Shown here in pieces: positions 18,199-27,955 of a stretch of 53,049 bases of DNA (positions within the stretch are counted from its first letter, which is position 1; each line of letters begins with the position of its first letter). The stretch is taken from the NCBI GenBank assembly GCA_003278345.1, contig QCFH01000011.1, positions 1 through 53,049 on the forward strand, given 5' to 3'. This stretch comes from Prochlorococcus sp. AG-363-C02 (GTDB lineage: Bacteria > Cyanobacteriota > Cyanobacteriia > PCC-6307 > Cyanobiaceae). The notes under the pieces are model-generated. The model was not told the DNA's origin. It saw only the letters and a program-made list of their open reading frames with translations, and ran no database searches. The translations under genes and the position numbers were made by a program.

Positions 18199-18564
18199 TT
18201 ATATCGGGAACCATGCATCTAATTTTCTACGAGCTCTTAATCGTATTTCAGGAGTCATGTGTTGACTCCAAAGGCTTATTACGGCGGTAAGAGCAACAAG
18301 ATCATCACTAAAGCCTGCAACAGGAATAATGTCTGGCATCAAATCAATTGGCATTATTAAGTATGTAAGTGCTGCAATTAATGAAACTCTTGCTTGAGCT
18401 GGTGTTGAGGGATCAAGTACCATTTCAAATGCCTCTAGTGCTGGCTGAGCAATAGTTCTTCCGGCTTTTATCAAGACTTTCCTAAAAGCACTTTCATCAA
18501 TAACCGAACTATCTATTACTTCTGCTTCGTACACTTTTTCTTTTGATTTATTTTGTGAGGACAT
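18199..18564 (-). CDS. YkvA/DUF1232 family membrane-associated protein
   Basis: A 121-residue protein with the DUF1232 core: ARVSLIAALTYLIMPIDLMP followed by DIIPVAGFSDDLVAL, the family hallmark (a membrane hairpin with PxDLIPD and G.xDDL). The C-terminal RARRKLDAWF is basic. DUF1232 proteins are small membrane proteins of unknown function. It lies directly downstream of the sigma factor gene (30 bases), so they may be co-transcribed. Confidence 0.8.
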   Translation of the reverse strand: MSSQNKSKEKVYEAEVIDSSVIDESAFRKVLIKAGRTIAQPALEAFEMVLDPSTPAQARVSLIAALTYLIMPIDLMPDIIPVAGFSDDLVALTAVISLWSQHMTPEIRLRARRKLDAWFPI

Positions 18565-18594
18565 TTTTAACTCCTTAGTATTCCTTCTAAAGGG

Positions 18595-19545
18595 TTATTT
18601 AGGTAAATGTTCTTGAACTTCTTGAAAATTATTCTCCACCAAACCATCTTTAAGACCTGTTTTTCTAAGCTTTCGGAGAGCTCTATGAACTACTTGTCTA
18701 CAGTATTCTCTACTGCAGTTCATATGCCTTGCAACTTCTGCAAGAGTTCTCCATTCGTTAGTACCATCAAGACCAAAACGAAGACTGACAATGGTCCTCT
18801 CCTTCTCGGTTAGATTTGCTTTATTTAGCAATGACCAAGCCGAATCATTGCGTTCAGCTAATTCTGCTAGTTCCATAGGAGGCATTTCATCACTTGGTAG
18901 AACATCACCAAGTTCAGATGGATCTACTTTTGATTGAATTACTCCTTGAAGGCTGACAGTTATGCTTCTCATTTCACATTGAAGTAGTTCTCCTATTTCT
19001 TCTTTATCCATATTTAATTTTTTAGCCAATTGATCTGTTGAAGGAGCAGTTCCATTTTCCTGCATTATTTGTGACTTGGCTGCTCTAAGCTTTGTCAATT
19101 TCTCATTTATATTTACAGGTATCCTTATCGTTCTGCTTTGTGTTGACAATGCTCTATTTAATCCTTGCCTAATCCACCAATAAGCATAAGTTGAAAATCT
19201 ATGTCCTCTAGTTGGGTCATACTTCTCGACAGCGCGGGTAAGGCCTAAAGTTCCTTCTTGTATTAGGTCTAATAGTTCAAGTCCTTTTCCTTGATACTTT
19301 TTAGCTAAATTAACTACAAGCCTTAGGTTTGCCGTTATCATTTGATTTTTTGCTTTTTCACCTAATTTGATAGTTTTCTTCTCTGCATCCGTATAATTGC
19401 CTTTTGATTTTTTTGCTGTATCACTATCACTACGTTCAGTAAGAGCTATCATTGCTTGAACTTGCCTACCCATAGTGAGCTCTTGTTCAGGTGTAAGTAA
19501 TGGATGACGCCCTATCTCTACAAGAAAGTCACTTAATGAACTCAC
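18595..19545 (-). CDS. Group 2 RNA polymerase sigma factor (RpoD family)
   Basis: A 316-residue sigma-70 protein without the long N-terminal region 1.1. Region 1.2 is [16 protein letters not shown], region 2 includes [37 protein letters not shown] and [14 protein letters not shown], region 3 follows, and region 4 has [16 protein letters not shown] and the [22 protein letters not shown]. It is a cyanobacterial group 2 (non-essential, condition-responsive) sigma factor rather than SigA, because of its length. Region 4's Cys-rich helix is unusual. Confidence 0.9.
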   Translation of the reverse strand: MSSLSDFLVEIGRHPLLTPEQELTMGRQVQAMIALTERSDSDTAKKSKGNYTDAEKKTIKLGEKAKNQMITANLRLVVNLAKKYQGKGLELLDLIQEGTLGLTRAVEKYDPTRGHRFSTYAYWWIRQGLNRALSTQSRTIRIPVNINEKLTKLRAAKSQIMQENGTAPSTDQLAKKLNMDKEEIGELLQCEMRSITVSLQGVIQSKVDPSELGDVLPSDEMPPMELAELAERNDSAWSLLNKANLTEKERTIVSLRFGLDGTNEWRTLAEVARHMNCSREYCRQVVHRALRKLRKTGLKDGLVENNFQEVQEHLPK

Positions 19546-19744
19546 GATTTAAACCTCCTATCAAAATTATATGTAGTTAGAAAGTATTAACTTTCCTGCG
19601 ATGTGATGAAGAGTTCAGAATTCATATTCATATTGTATTTAATTCCTTTATTCTGAATATTTCTTTCTAGTTAGCCATAAAAATGCCCTAGTTATTACGG
19701 AAATGACATTTTTTAGCTAGTGTCAACTCGTATTTTTTTTTAAT

Positions 19745-20236
19745 ATGGCCTTCCTAGAAATGTTAGAACCATCGCCTTTTAAAGGTGCAGTAGTTGCATA
19801 TATTCATTACTTATGTATTATTCTTTGCTTTGGGGCACTGCTTTTTGAGAGATTGAGGTTGAAAGTCGATTTAAATAGAAATGATGCTATTGCAATTATT
19901 ATTGCCGATATAATTTACGGTTTAGCAGGATTGATGCTTATAATTACAGGAATTCTTAGAGTTAGATACTTTGGACAAGGTTCGGAATTCTATACACACA
20001 ATCCTTTGTTTTGGTTTAAAATTGCTTCTTATGTAGCAGTTGGCTTACTTTCTTTATATCCAACTATTTCATATATTTTATGGGCTATTCCTATTAGCAA
20101 AAATAACTTGCCCAGTCTTACTTCTAAATTAGTATCAAGATTTAGAATGATAATTAATGTTGAGCTAGTAGGATTTTTACTGATACCATTAATAGCTACT
20201 TTAATGGCTCGAGGAATTGGTCTGAGTGCCATTTAA
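19745..20236 (+). CDS. DUF2214 family integral membrane protein
   Basis: A 163-residue protein with four predicted membrane helices (AVVAYIHYLCIILCFGALLF, IIIADIIYGLAGLMLIITGI, WFKIASYVAVGLLSLYPTI, ELVGFLLIPLIATLMARGI). The His in YIHYL and the RYFGQG.EFY..NPLFW segment match the DUF2214 family of cyanobacteria. Function unknown; the histidines may bind heme or metal (inference). It is preceded by a T-rich run and no clear Shine-Dalgarno sequence. Confidence 0.75.
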   Translation: MAFLEMLEPSPFKGAVVAYIHYLCIILCFGALLFERLRLKVDLNRNDAIAIIIADIIYGLAGLMLIITGILRVRYFGQGSEFYTHNPLFWFKIASYVAVGLLSLYPTISYILWAIPISKNNLPSLTSKLVSRFRMIINVELVGFLLIPLIATLMARGIGLSAI

Positions 20237-20284
20237 GCAGTTCATAGCTTTTGAGCTTAAACTATAAATAAAAAGTAAATATAT

Positions 20285-20968
20285 TTACGATGTCCTTTGA
20301 TTTTTGGGTGATCTTCTTTTGTTGAGCACTTTCAATACATCCCTCCAATCTACATTATGAAATCGAAGAGCAACTTGTAAGTGAAAAATTAGATCGGCAG
20401 CTTCATTGGAAATTGATTCTTTATCTTTGTCTTTGCATGCCATTACAACTTCTGCTGCTTCTTCTCCAATCTTTTTAAGAATTTTATTATCACCTCCTTC
20501 TAAAAGACTATTTGTGTAGCTTCCATCTTGAGGATTTTTAGCTCGATCTTTTATGGTCTCAAATAGTTCGCTACATGCATCTGCTGGAGGTGGTAGGAAA
20601 ATAGATTCCTCTTCTTTTGTTTGAGGAGATAATTGGTTGCCTTTGAAGAAGCAACTTCTGGCTCCTTTATGGCATGAAATAGAGCCAATTTGCTCGATTG
20701 ATAAAAGTATTGTATCCGAATCACAATCTAACCTTATTGATTTAAGTCTTTGAGTATGACCACTTGTTTGACCTTTATGCCAAAGTTCTTTGCGAGATCT
20801 ACTCCAATAATGGACTTGCCCAGTCCTTAATGTTTCTTTTAATGATAATTTGTTCATCCAAGCCATCATCAGGATGGCTCCATCAAGCCAGTCTTGCGCA
20901 ATTGCTGGTACAAGACCTTTTTCGTTAAAACGAATTTTTTCTATGAATTCTTGGTTGATTTGCGTCAT
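20285..20968 (-). CDS. hisIE: Bifunctional phosphoribosyl-AMP cyclohydrolase / phosphoribosyl-ATP pyrophosphatase
   Basis: A 227-residue fusion for histidine synthesis steps 2 and 3. The HisI half has VHYWSRSRKELWHKG and the zinc motif LDCDSDTILL with CHKGARSCFF. The HisE half has the metal-binding EEAAEVVMACKD and NEAADLIFHLQVAL. Length and order (HisI then HisE) are normal. It converges with the membrane protein gene at 19.7-20.2 kb. Confidence 0.96.
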   Translation of the reverse strand: MTQINQEFIEKIRFNEKGLVPAIAQDWLDGAILMMAWMNKLSLKETLRTGQVHYWSRSRKELWHKGQTSGHTQRLKSIRLDCDSDTILLSIEQIGSISCHKGARSCFFKGNQLSPQTKEEESIFLPPPADACSELFETIKDRAKNPQDGSYTNSLLEGGDNKILKKIGEEAAEVVMACKDKDKESISNEAADLIFHLQVALRFHNVDWRDVLKVLNKRRSPKNQRTS

Positions 20969-21034
20969 ACCCTTAATCTATAAAAGAAATTTTGAAAGTG
21001 AACATTTTCAGTTGTTTCCCTAAAAATTACATAG

Positions 21035-21508
21035 ATGTCCCATCAAACTACATGTTTTAGCTGCAGTAAGCATTTTGAAGGTTATCCCTGTTGCCATAGA
21101 CAGTGGAAACATGCTGGCCATTGTAGTTTTGTTCATGGATATAGCAGAAGCTTTACCTTTTGGTTTAAAGCTAAGACATTAGATGAAAATGGCTTTGTTG
21201 TTGATTTTTCAAGATTTGAAGTCTTAGAAAAAAAGCTGAAAGAACACTTTGACCATACTTTCCTTGTGAATAAAGATGACCCTTTAATGTCTCAATGGAA
21301 AGAATTACATTCAAAGAAGGCTTTAGATCTTCGTGTAATGGAAAATGTAGGGATGGAATCAACAGCAGCGCTTGTTTGGGGTTGGGCAAATTCCATCTTG
21401 AATAAGAGGGACTTGGGTAGAACATGTTGTTATCGAGTAAAAGCAAGTGAAAATAATTTTAATTCTGCTTATTTTGAGTTAATTCCGGATTGGTTTTATT
21501 CTGTTTGA
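21035..21508 (+). CDS. 6-pyruvoyl-tetrahydropterin synthase / QueD family protein
   Basis: A 157-residue T-fold enzyme. The metal-binding histidines are in WKHAGHCSFVHGYSRSF, and the active-site DH in EHFDHTFLVNKDDP, with the late Glu in ENVGMESTAALV. In marine cyanobacteria such proteins make pterins (for cyanopterin) or the queuosine precursor; the sequence alone does not decide. It is unusually rich in Cys near the N-terminus (CFSCS, CCH), which may be a further metal site. Confidence 0.82.
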   Translation: MSHQTTCFSCSKHFEGYPCCHRQWKHAGHCSFVHGYSRSFTFWFKAKTLDENGFVVDFSRFEVLEKKLKEHFDHTFLVNKDDPLMSQWKELHSKKALDLRVMENVGMESTAALVWGWANSILNKRDLGRTCCYRVKASENNFNSAYFELIPDWFYSV

Positions 21509-21578
21509 ACAATCTTCTACAACAGTACTCAAGTATATTTTCAGAAGTGTAAAAAAGCCGTTTATGATATTTTTAGCT

Positions 21579-23144
21579 TTAATCAGGTAACTCCCAAGGG
21601 TTTAAGCCTAAATCAGCACCTATCTTATGAGCACATGCGAAACCACTGAAGGCTACTGCATTTAGGCCTTGTCCAGGGAAGCACGAATCACCAACGCAGT
21701 AAAGTTTTTTGATGGCTGTACTATTAAAAGGCATTGGTAAGAGACCGGGAAGACGCATTGCAGGAATAGGACCATAGCTACCATTGTGTCGACCTAGAAA
21801 CCTTCGATGACTTTTTGGTGTGCCAATTTCTTTATGAGAAATAGAAGTTGATAATCCCGGAAAAATTCTTTCTATTTTGGATACGAGACGGTCACAAGCA
21901 ATTTTTTTCTTTTCTTCATAGTTTGCTGGATTTAATGTATTCCATTCATTTATTGAAGAAGGCGTAAATGCGTGAATGATATGATGTCCTTGGGGAGCGA
22001 GAGATTTGTCTAATAAAGTTGGAATAGAGATGAAAATAACACCTTGCTCTTCCTCCATTTCAATCCAATCATTCAGGATTAAATGATGGCAATGAGAATT
22101 CTTTGGGATGCAACTTTCTTTTACACCTAGATGAATAGATAGAAAAGAAGGAGATGGTTTATATCTATTCATCCATTTTTTTTCACTTGAAGGCGTATTC
22201 TTTTCGTTTATTAATGGTTCTTTTACACCCTCCCCTCCAAAGGTATCCCATCGGGTTGCATTAGATATTATTGTTCGAGCATATAACTTTTCGCCGGTTG
22301 CCAGCTTTACACCAATAGCTTTTTTTCCATCTAAGAGGATCTTAGTAACTCTTGATTTAAAAGAAATCTCGCCACCATGCTCTTCTAATCCTTTAACTAA
22401 TTTTTGTGCTATAACTCCTACACCTCCTTTTGGATAGTTAATACCTCCTGCATGACGATCTGAGAAAACCATTCCTGCGTTAATCATAGGAGTTTTATCT
22501 GCGGGCATGACAGACCAACAAAAACATTCAATATCGATAAATTTTAATAAACTTGGATCTTTGATATAACGTCTAGCAACATCTCCAACATTAAATGGTA
22601 ACCAACGAGCAAGACCTAAACACGATAATGGTGATTTGAAAAATACTTTTGCTAAGTAAACTGGATCTTCAATTGAAAGGAGAGGCATTGAGTCAAGACA
22701 ATTAAATACATCCCAGCAAATTTTGTAAAAAGATTTTATGCCTGATTTTTCATGAGGGAAAAGTAAAGTTAAGTTCGAAATGAATTGATCAAAATCTCGG
22801 CTTACTATGACTTCTTTATCATTAGGCAAATGATATACAAGTTGTGCTGGATCGGGAATTGTTTCACACTCCTGACCTATATCTGCAAGAGCTCTTGTTA
22901 ATAGGTTGGTATAACCTTTCTTTCCAAAACCAAATATCATTGAAGCCCCTACATCAAAGGTGTAGTCTCCTCTAAAGAAAGCTCCACTACTGCCTCCGGG
23001 GATAATATATCTTTCAAGTACCAATACTTTTGCTCCTTTTGCAGCAAGTTGAGTTGCTGTTACTAAGCCTCCAATTCCTGAGCCAATAACAATTGAGTCC
23101 CAGTAATTTTTGTTTGTTTTGGAGTTCATTTTCTCTAATGACAT
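21579..23144 (-). CDS. crtH: Carotenoid cis-trans isomerase (CrtISO)
   Basis: A 521-residue FAD protein of the phytoene desaturase superfamily. The dinucleotide motif is SIVIGSGIGGLVTATQLAAKG, followed by LERYIIPGGSSGAFFRGDYTFD and, at the C-terminus, YCVGDSCFPGQGLNAVAFSG. These fit CrtH, which converts poly-cis-lycopene to all-trans. The start MSLEKMNSKTNK at 23144 lies 17 bases downstream of trmFO, in the same direction, so the two may be co-transcribed. Confidence 0.88.
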   Translation of the reverse strand: MSLEKMNSKTNKNYWDSIVIGSGIGGLVTATQLAAKGAKVLVLERYIIPGGSSGAFFRGDYTFDVGASMIFGFGKKGYTNLLTRALADIGQECETIPDPAQLVYHLPNDKEVIVSRDFDQFISNLTLLFPHEKSGIKSFYKICWDVFNCLDSMPLLSIEDPVYLAKVFFKSPLSCLGLARWLPFNVGDVARRYIKDPSLLKFIDIECFCWSVMPADKTPMINAGMVFSDRHAGGINYPKGGVGVIAQKLVKGLEEHGGEISFKSRVTKILLDGKKAIGVKLATGEKLYARTIISNATRWDTFGGEGVKEPLINEKNTPSSEKKWMNRYKPSPSFLSIHLGVKESCIPKNSHCHHLILNDWIEMEEEQGVIFISIPTLLDKSLAPQGHHIIHAFTPSSINEWNTLNPANYEEKKKIACDRLVSKIERIFPGLSTSISHKEIGTPKSHRRFLGRHNGSYGPIPAMRLPGLLPMPFNSTAIKKLYCVGDSCFPGQGLNAVAFSGFACAHKIGADLGLNPWELPD

Positions 23145-23161
23145 TATTTTTATAAAGCGAA

Positions 23162-24547
23162 TTAATTTGATTCTTGAATGGAACTTTGAGTGATTTGGAT
23201 ATCTTGTAAGGCTCTATCACGATAAGCTCCATATCGGCAACGTTTGTCACGTATTCGTCGACTCAGTTCAGGTAAAATACCAAAATTTGGAGGCATGGGT
23301 TGGAATGAATTTTTATGCTTTGAGATTAGATCTAAGTCAATATCGCTTATAAAATTAATTAGTGAACCTATCATAGTTGTATTTGGTAAGACTATAGGCT
23401 TGCGATTCATTGCCAATAAGGCTGCATTCGTTCCAGCAAGCCATCCTCCTGCTACAGCCGCGACATAGCCTTCGGTGCCCGTTATTTGTCCTGCTGCAAA
23501 TAACTTAGACCTTTTTCTAAATTGAAGAGTTGGGTGCAGTAATTTGGGTGACTCTAGAAATGTATTTCTATGCATAACACCGAAACGAATGAAGTCTACA
23601 TTTTGCAAGCCTGGGATTAATTTGAAAATTCTTTTCTGCTCTCCCCATTTGAGATTTGTTTGAAAACCCACAAGATTCCAAAGTCTTCCTCTTTTATCTT
23701 CTTTTCGAAGCTGTGCAATGGCATAAGCTCTTTTTGTTTTTCTTACTTCTTTATCGTTCAGGTCACCCCATCTTGGATCCCATAGCCCAATTGGCTTAAG
23801 TGGGCCATATCTCATAGTGTCTTCTCCTCTTCGTGCCAGCTCTTCGATAGGAAGACAACCTTCAAAAAAACTTGCAGACTCCTTTTCAAAATCCTTAAGT
23901 TCTGCTTGTTCAGCAGATATCAATTCGGATCTAAATCTTAGATATTGCTCTTTATTCATAGGACAATTTATGTAGTCAGCTTCTCCTTTGTCATATCTAC
24001 TTGCCTTGAAAGCAAACGAGAAGTCTATATTTTCGCCTTCAATTATTGGACTGGCGGCATCAAAAAAATGACATTCTTTTATTCCAGTAAAATATTTAAT
24101 ATCCTCAGCTAAATTTTCACTTGTAAGTGGACCTGTTGCAATAACAGTGATTTGATCTTCTTCTGGAAGTTTCTTTAATTCATTTCTTTCTATTTTTATA
24201 AGAGGATGTTCACTAAGCTTTTCAGTAATTGACTTGCTAAAAATACTTCTATCTACAGCTAAAGCACCACCTGCAGGAATAGAACAATTGTCAGCGGTTT
24301 TTATTACAAAGGAATTTAATCTTCGAAGTTCTTCTTGAAGTAGTCCTGAGGCTCTATCACTGCTAAGAGAACCAAAACTATTGCTGCAAACTAGTTCTGC
24401 AAAATTGCCAGAATGATGGGCAGGGGACCTTTTGAGAGGTCTCATTTCTATAAGCCTTACTGGTAAACCTCTGTTGGCAATTTGCCAAGCTGCCTCTGCC
24501 CCAGCCAAACCTGCGCCAATAACTAACAAAGGTGTTGTTGGACTCAA
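23162..24547 (-). CDS. trmFO: Methylenetetrahydrofolate-tRNA-(uracil-5-)-methyltransferase TrmFO
   Basis: A 461-residue folate/FAD enzyme that makes m5U54 in the T-loop of tRNAs. Hallmarks are [19 protein letters not shown], the [10 protein letters not shown] segment with its catalytic Cys, [11 protein letters not shown], and [16 protein letters not shown] near the C-terminus. Length is normal. It is followed closely by crtH. Confidence 0.95.
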   Translation of the reverse strand: MSPTTPLLVIGAGLAGAEAAWQIANRGLPVRLIEMRPLKRSPAHHSGNFAELVCSNSFGSLSSDRASGLLQEELRRLNSFVIKTADNCSIPAGGALAVDRSIFSKSITEKLSEHPLIKIERNELKKLPEEDQITVIATGPLTSENLAEDIKYFTGIKECHFFDAASPIIEGENIDFSFAFKASRYDKGEADYINCPMNKEQYLRFRSELISAEQAELKDFEKESASFFEGCLPIEELARRGEDTMRYGPLKPIGLWDPRWGDLNDKEVRKTKRAYAIAQLRKEDKRGRLWNLVGFQTNLKWGEQKRIFKLIPGLQNVDFIRFGVMHRNTFLESPKLLHPTLQFRKRSKLFAAGQITGTEGYVAAVAGGWLAGTNAALLAMNRKPIVLPNTTMIGSLINFISDIDLDLISKHKNSFQPMPPNFGILPELSRRIRDKRCRYGAYRDRALQDIQITQSSIQESN

Positions 24548-24577
24548 AAATTTAAGTTTTAGAGATGGATCTAGATC

Positions 24578-24700
24578 TTAGAAAGGATTGTCTTTGCCAA
24601 ATTGGCGATTCCACTGCTCTCTAGCTGGTTGTTGAATATTAAAAACGACCCAAGTCACTGCAGCAAGGATTGGAAGAGTGATAATTATAAGGTTGAGCAT
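24578..24700 (-). CDS. psbY: Small single-helix photosystem II protein, PsbY-like
   Basis: A 40-residue protein: one membrane helix ([18 protein letters not shown]) then a polar tail [14 protein letters not shown]. The PILAA..W.VFNI pattern matches PsbY, a small PSII subunit near cytochrome b559. It lies 30 bases upstream of trmFO in the same direction. Alternative: another single-helix thylakoid protein; the assignment rests on a short pattern. Confidence 0.6.
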   Translation of the reverse strand: MLNLIIITLPILAAVTWVVFNIQQPAREQWNRQFGKDNPF

Positions 24701-24902
24701 AGTTAATGTATATTTCGTCGTGATTGTACAGAAAAGCGGGCGATTTTAGAAGTTTTTAAGAGAAATAATTTATTCCAATGTTTAATTAAGGTAATTCAAA
24801 GCCAATTTTTGTCTTTTGAAATCAAGGTTTTAATAAAATGATTTTTCAAATCAAGATTCTCGCGTGACAACTTCCCTCTTGACCTTTAATGTTGCACAGA
24901 GC

Positions 24903-24974
24903 GGGTCGCTAGCTCAGTGGTAGAGCATCCGGCTTTTAACCGGCTGGTCCTGAGTTCGAATCTCAGGCGACCCA
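24903..24974 (+). tRNA. tRNA-Lys (anticodon TTT)
   Basis: A 72-base tRNA: acceptor GGGTCGC/GCGACCC, D arm GCTCAGTGGTAGAGC, anticodon loop CTTTTAA within CCGG/CCGG, T arm CTGAGTTCGAATCTCAG. The top pair of the anticodon stem is a mismatch. CCA not encoded. No element-like repeat of its 3' end was seen nearby. Confidence 0.96.
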
Positions 24975-25000
24975 TATTTTAAAAATAAAAAAAATCAAAT

Positions 25001-25363
25001 ATGAGGATTATCTTAAGCAGGATTTTTTTGTACACCTGTATTTTTCAAGCTTTAGAAAGTCCTCTAGTTCAAGCAGGTTTAAATCATTTTACTGAGATCG
25101 ATTCTTTTGGCAGATGGACTATTGAACAAAAATTTAATCCTGAAGATAACAAGATTGAGTGCAGAGCCTCAATGAAGGGATACGGAACTTGGTTTGGAGA
25201 AAGAATTAGACTGGATAAAAATGGAGAGGTTATCATTCCAAAAGATTTATTGTATGAAAAAAAAGATGAGATTTCCCTTTATTTGAATGAGGTCCGAAAC
25301 TCCTTATCCAATTGTGCTTCTGGTCTTTTGTATATCCGTAAAAAAGAGTTTCAGATCAATTAA
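25001..25363 (+). CDS. Small predicted secreted protein
   Basis: A 120-residue protein. A hydrophobic N-terminus (RIILSRIFLYTCIFQALESPLVQA) looks like a signal peptide with cleavage after VQA. The mature part has two Cys (KIECRAS, LSNCASG) that could form a disulphide, and an aromatic-rich region (RWTIEQKFNPEDN, GYGTWFGERI). I recognise it only as the kind of small exported protein conserved among marine cyanobacteria; function unknown. It begins 27 bases after tRNA-Lys. Confidence 0.65.
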   Translation: MRIILSRIFLYTCIFQALESPLVQAGLNHFTEIDSFGRWTIEQKFNPEDNKIECRASMKGYGTWFGERIRLDKNGEVIIPKDLLYEKKDEISLYLNEVRNSLSNCASGLLYIRKKEFQIN

Positions 25364-25716
25364 TTCCCATCTTGAAACAAACACAAATACTCGCTTGTCT
25401 TAGCCTTTTTTTGCTCAATTAGAAATGTCCTATACAAAATAACAAGTGAGAATTATTTTCATAGGTTTTGCTATTTCAGCAAATCTCTCGCTTTATTTTT
25501 GGTTCCTTCTTAATAAGCCTTTCCTCTAGAGGAATTTCTTTTTATTAGGAATCATGGTTTAAGTTCAGAAAAATTTTAATAGAAAAGAAAATGGTTTGAA
25601 TAATCAAACCCTCATTTTTCTTTAAGTATTGATAAAGGAAATTTCAGAGAGCAACTTTTTACTCTGATAGGCACCATTTAGCCTCATCCTGAAGAGGATG
25701 AATGTAAAAATAGTTT
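25364..25716. other. Intergenic stretch with two hairpins
   Basis: No coding sequence is evident. GGTTTGA-ATAA-TCAAACC at 25,593-25,610 followed by T-rich DNA looks like a terminator. CATCCT-GAAG-AGGATG at 25,684-25,699 is a small hairpin ending 17 bases before the next ATG and may affect its translation. Confidence 0.5.
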
Positions 25717-26031
25717 ATGCCTAAGAAATCTTCTTCTCTTTCAAAAGAAACCAGACCTTGGCTCTTACGCTGGTCAGAGCCAGAAAGTGTTCTGACAGTA
25801 ATACCTAAGTCAAAGACTAAACGCTTAGCAAAACAGGCCCAGTTGGCAAACGTTGATGCTGAGAGGGCTATTACTAGGGCATATCAACAAGAGCTCCTAA
25901 GAGCAAAAGCTATTAGTGAGGCAATGTATAAATCAGGAAAGGCCTTTAGATATAGTTTGGTTAGTTCTGGAAGGGAAGCACTTTTACGTCTCTCAGTGGC
26001 TCAGCGAAAAATCAAGGCTTGGTTCTCATGA
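25717..26031 (+). CDS. Conserved hypothetical basic protein
   Basis: A 104-residue basic, helical protein (PKSKTKRLAKQAQLANVDAE, RAYQQELLRAKAISEAMY, LSVAQRKIKAWFS). No membrane segment or known catalytic motif. It probably folds as a coiled or helical bundle; the composition suggests nucleic-acid or protein binding, but this is only inference. Its ATG follows a small hairpin. I do not recognise the family. Confidence 0.55.
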   Translation: MPKKSSSLSKETRPWLLRWSEPESVLTVIPKSKTKRLAKQAQLANVDAERAITRAYQQELLRAKAISEAMYKSGKAFRYSLVSSGREALLRLSVAQRKIKAWFS

Positions 26032-26133
26032 TTTTGCATATCGCATTCCTTTTTATTTAAAGAGAGTAGGTTTTTTATTCGGTAAAACTTTTCTTGCCTA
26101 TATTTAATAAACAAATATTTCTTATATTTAAAA

Positions 26134-26433
26134 ATGCAGCTTTATGTAGTTACTTGGAAGTTTGAGACTTCTGAGTATCAGGTCTTTGCAGGCGAAGCCT
26201 TGATAGAACATTCAGAAGGTAGTAATAGTAATGATATAGTTCCTGGTTATGAGCGAATAGCTTGGATACATACGCCACAGAATGGGACAGGTACTGTTAT
26301 TTGTAAAGCTGAAAGTGCGAGTATCTTATATAAGGTTTTCAACCCCTGGAGAGAGAAGTATGGAATGACATGGACATATACTCCTGGTTTATCAACTGAG
26401 GAGCTTGTAGAGCTAATAAAAGAAAAAAACTGA
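26134..26433 (+). CDS. DUF3303-like small protein
   Basis: A 99-residue alpha/beta protein starting MQLYVVTWKFETSEYQ and containing GTGTVICKAESASILYKVFN and a W.Y.PGLSTEELVELI tail. The pattern resembles DUF3303, a ferredoxin-like fold family of unknown function found in cyanobacteria. It converges with rpsU. No operon partner is apparent. Confidence 0.6.
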   Translation: MQLYVVTWKFETSEYQVFAGEALIEHSEGSNSNDIVPGYERIAWIHTPQNGTGTVICKAESASILYKVFNPWREKYGMTWTYTPGLSTEELVELIKEKN

Positions 26434-26471
26434 AATTTCTAATTTAATCCTCTGAGTTTTTAGATTCAGGT

Positions 26472-26651
26472 TTATTTGCGACGTCTTGTTCTGTTCTTTA
26501 AGCGTTGCTTGCGCTTATATTTCTCAACCGGAGTTTCGTGATGGCGAATACGCTTTAATTCATTAAAGATTCCAGCTTTTGAAACTTCTCGTTTGAATCT
26601 ACGAAGAGCAGATTCAACGCCTTCATTTTCGCCAACAATTACCTGAGTCAA
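26472..26651 (-). CDS. rpsU: 30S ribosomal protein bS21
   Basis: A 59-residue protein: [20 protein letters not shown], then [17 protein letters not shown] and a basic tail RTRRRK. It belongs to the small subunit and helps mRNA recruitment. The start is a TTG at 26,651 in the context TAGGAATTCTTTTGACTCAG; the frame is open further upstream (to 26,738) but all S21 proteins I know begin at this point, so the longer reading is rejected. Confidence 0.9.
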   Translation of the reverse strand: MTQVIVGENEGVESALRRFKREVSKAGIFNELKRIRHHETPVEKYKRKQRLKNRTRRRK

Positions 26652-27341
26652 AAGAATTCCTAAAAAATTATATACAGTAAAAGAATATATCATTTTCAAT
26701 TCTCTTTTTTCTATAAAAAGCAAGGGTTTCATCTTCAAAGCCTTGCAAAATAAGAATTTCTATTCTTGTGATGGCCTTTACATAAATAACTTGCTTTTGG
26801 TAGGACCCATTTTTTAAAAGGGGGAATTCTTGATAAATCTAATGATTACTTTTAATGGGAGAGAGATTGTAGATTGTTTATTTAAAGCAGTTTTTGCACC
26901 TTAGAACGCTTTTTATTTGAGAAAAAAAGCCACCTATAAAGGTGGCTTTTTTCACGCTAATCTTAGTGTTTCCTAGTTTCCACTAATCAGAAACGTTCTC
27001 CTCGCATAGGCATTTTTACTCATTCATTTTCTTTTTGCAAGCTTTCTTAATAAAAAGTAGATTGCTTTTATTTAAGGACCGCTGTATTTACTTTTAAGGT
27101 ATTAAGTAGAAATTGTGTATCTTTCCTGAAAATAACTTTAGTAAATTTGTTTTGCTATTAGTTTCATTATTTTAATCTTTATAGTACTTCTTAAGCTATT
27201 TCTTGATGAAAAGTGTTCCACAAGCAGATTGGATTCCTTGAATTTTTAATTACTGAAAATGTACTTTGTGGATTAGGCAAAGATAAGGTAAGGGGTCTAT
27301 ATTTGATAATGATTATTATTAATTGATTTTTTAATAGAATT
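26652..27341. other. Gene-poor stretch upstream of rpsU
   Basis: About 690 bases without a credible coding sequence. It holds the strong hairpin at 26,929-26,946, AT-rich DNA, and the promoter region of rpsU. A small RNA upstream of the hairpin is possible, since a terminator here has no obvious gene to serve on either strand; I found no known RNA family. Confidence 0.4.
26922..26952. terminator. Strong bidirectional hairpin terminator
   Basis: A run of A, then GCCACCT-ATAA-AGGTGGC (perfect 7-bp stem) then TTTTTT. It works in either direction. It sits ~280 bases upstream of rpsU and ~390 bases before the next rightward gene. Confidence 0.85.
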
Positions 27342-27479
27342 ATGGGTTTACAAGATAAATTGATGATTGGATCACTGATCTTTCTTGGTCTTTCAGCTTT
27401 GTATTACGTATGGATTTGGTCTAGAGGTTTTCTTCTAGATAGAAGCTCTGGAGAAAAAGTCAAGCAACCCTGGGAATAA
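27342..27479 (+). CDS. 45-residue single-helix membrane protein
   Basis: ATG at 27,342 opens MGLQDKLMIGSLIFLGLSAL, continuing YYVWIWSRGF and a polar tail LLDRSSGEKVKQPWE. One membrane helix with a cytoplasm-like basic tail. Size and layout resemble tiny thylakoid or NDH-associated proteins. It lies 31 bases upstream of the next rightward gene. Function not recognised. Confidence 0.55.
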   Translation: MGLQDKLMIGSLIFLGLSALYYVWIWSRGFLLDRSSGEKVKQPWE

Positions 27480-27510
27480 AACCAATAGAATTGACTACTA
27501 AAGTCTAAAA

Positions 27511-27894
27511 ATGAACAGCTTATTATCTTTTCTTTTGAGTATTTTATTAGTTGTCCCCTCGCCTCCTGCTTTCGATTGTGATGGGAAGTTGCTTAATGCA
27601 ACTATTAGAAATAATTTAAATGGAGATTTTGCTCTTGTTGATGATCTTGAGAAGGTAGATGAGGGAGCTTTTGTTGTTCTTGATTGGGAAAAAATAAGCT
27701 TAATGCTTCCAGTTTCTTTTCAAAAAGGAGAGATCAGTTTTACAGATAAAAAATGGCTCTGGAGTTACCAAGATAATGAAAATGGTTTACATGAAGAAAC
27801 TCCAAGGTTTGCTCAGCGACTTCCAAGTGGTGAAATAGTTGAACATGATTGTAAATTAATGGAAAGATCTATTAGTAAGGAAAAATACGATTAA
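27511..27894 (+). CDS. Small predicted secreted protein
   Basis: A 127-residue protein with a signal-like N-terminus (NSLLSFLLSILLVVPSPPA) and two Cys (FDCDGK, EHDCKLM) placed at both ends of the mature part, so probably one disulphide. The middle is W-rich (VLDWEKIS, KKWLWSYQDNENG). I see no enzyme motif. It is probably exported to the periplasm or lumen; I do not recognise the family beyond marine cyanobacterial hypotheticals. Confidence 0.6.
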   Translation: MNSLLSFLLSILLVVPSPPAFDCDGKLLNATIRNNLNGDFALVDDLEKVDEGAFVVLDWEKISLMLPVSFQKGEISFTDKKWLWSYQDNENGLHEETPRFAQRLPSGEIVEHDCKLMERSISKEKYD

Positions 27895-27955
27895 CTTATG
27901 ATTTTTTATTGATAAATTAAATGTATAAGAGTAAATCTAATATGCTTTCAGCCAA

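Noticed and set aside
24903-24974. tRNA-Lys as a second integration site
   Set aside because: No repeat of its 3' end, no integrase and only core-type genes follow.
26652-26738. Longer N-terminus of bS21
   Set aside because: The extra residues do not resemble S21, and a TTG start with a ribosome binding site matches the family start MTQV.
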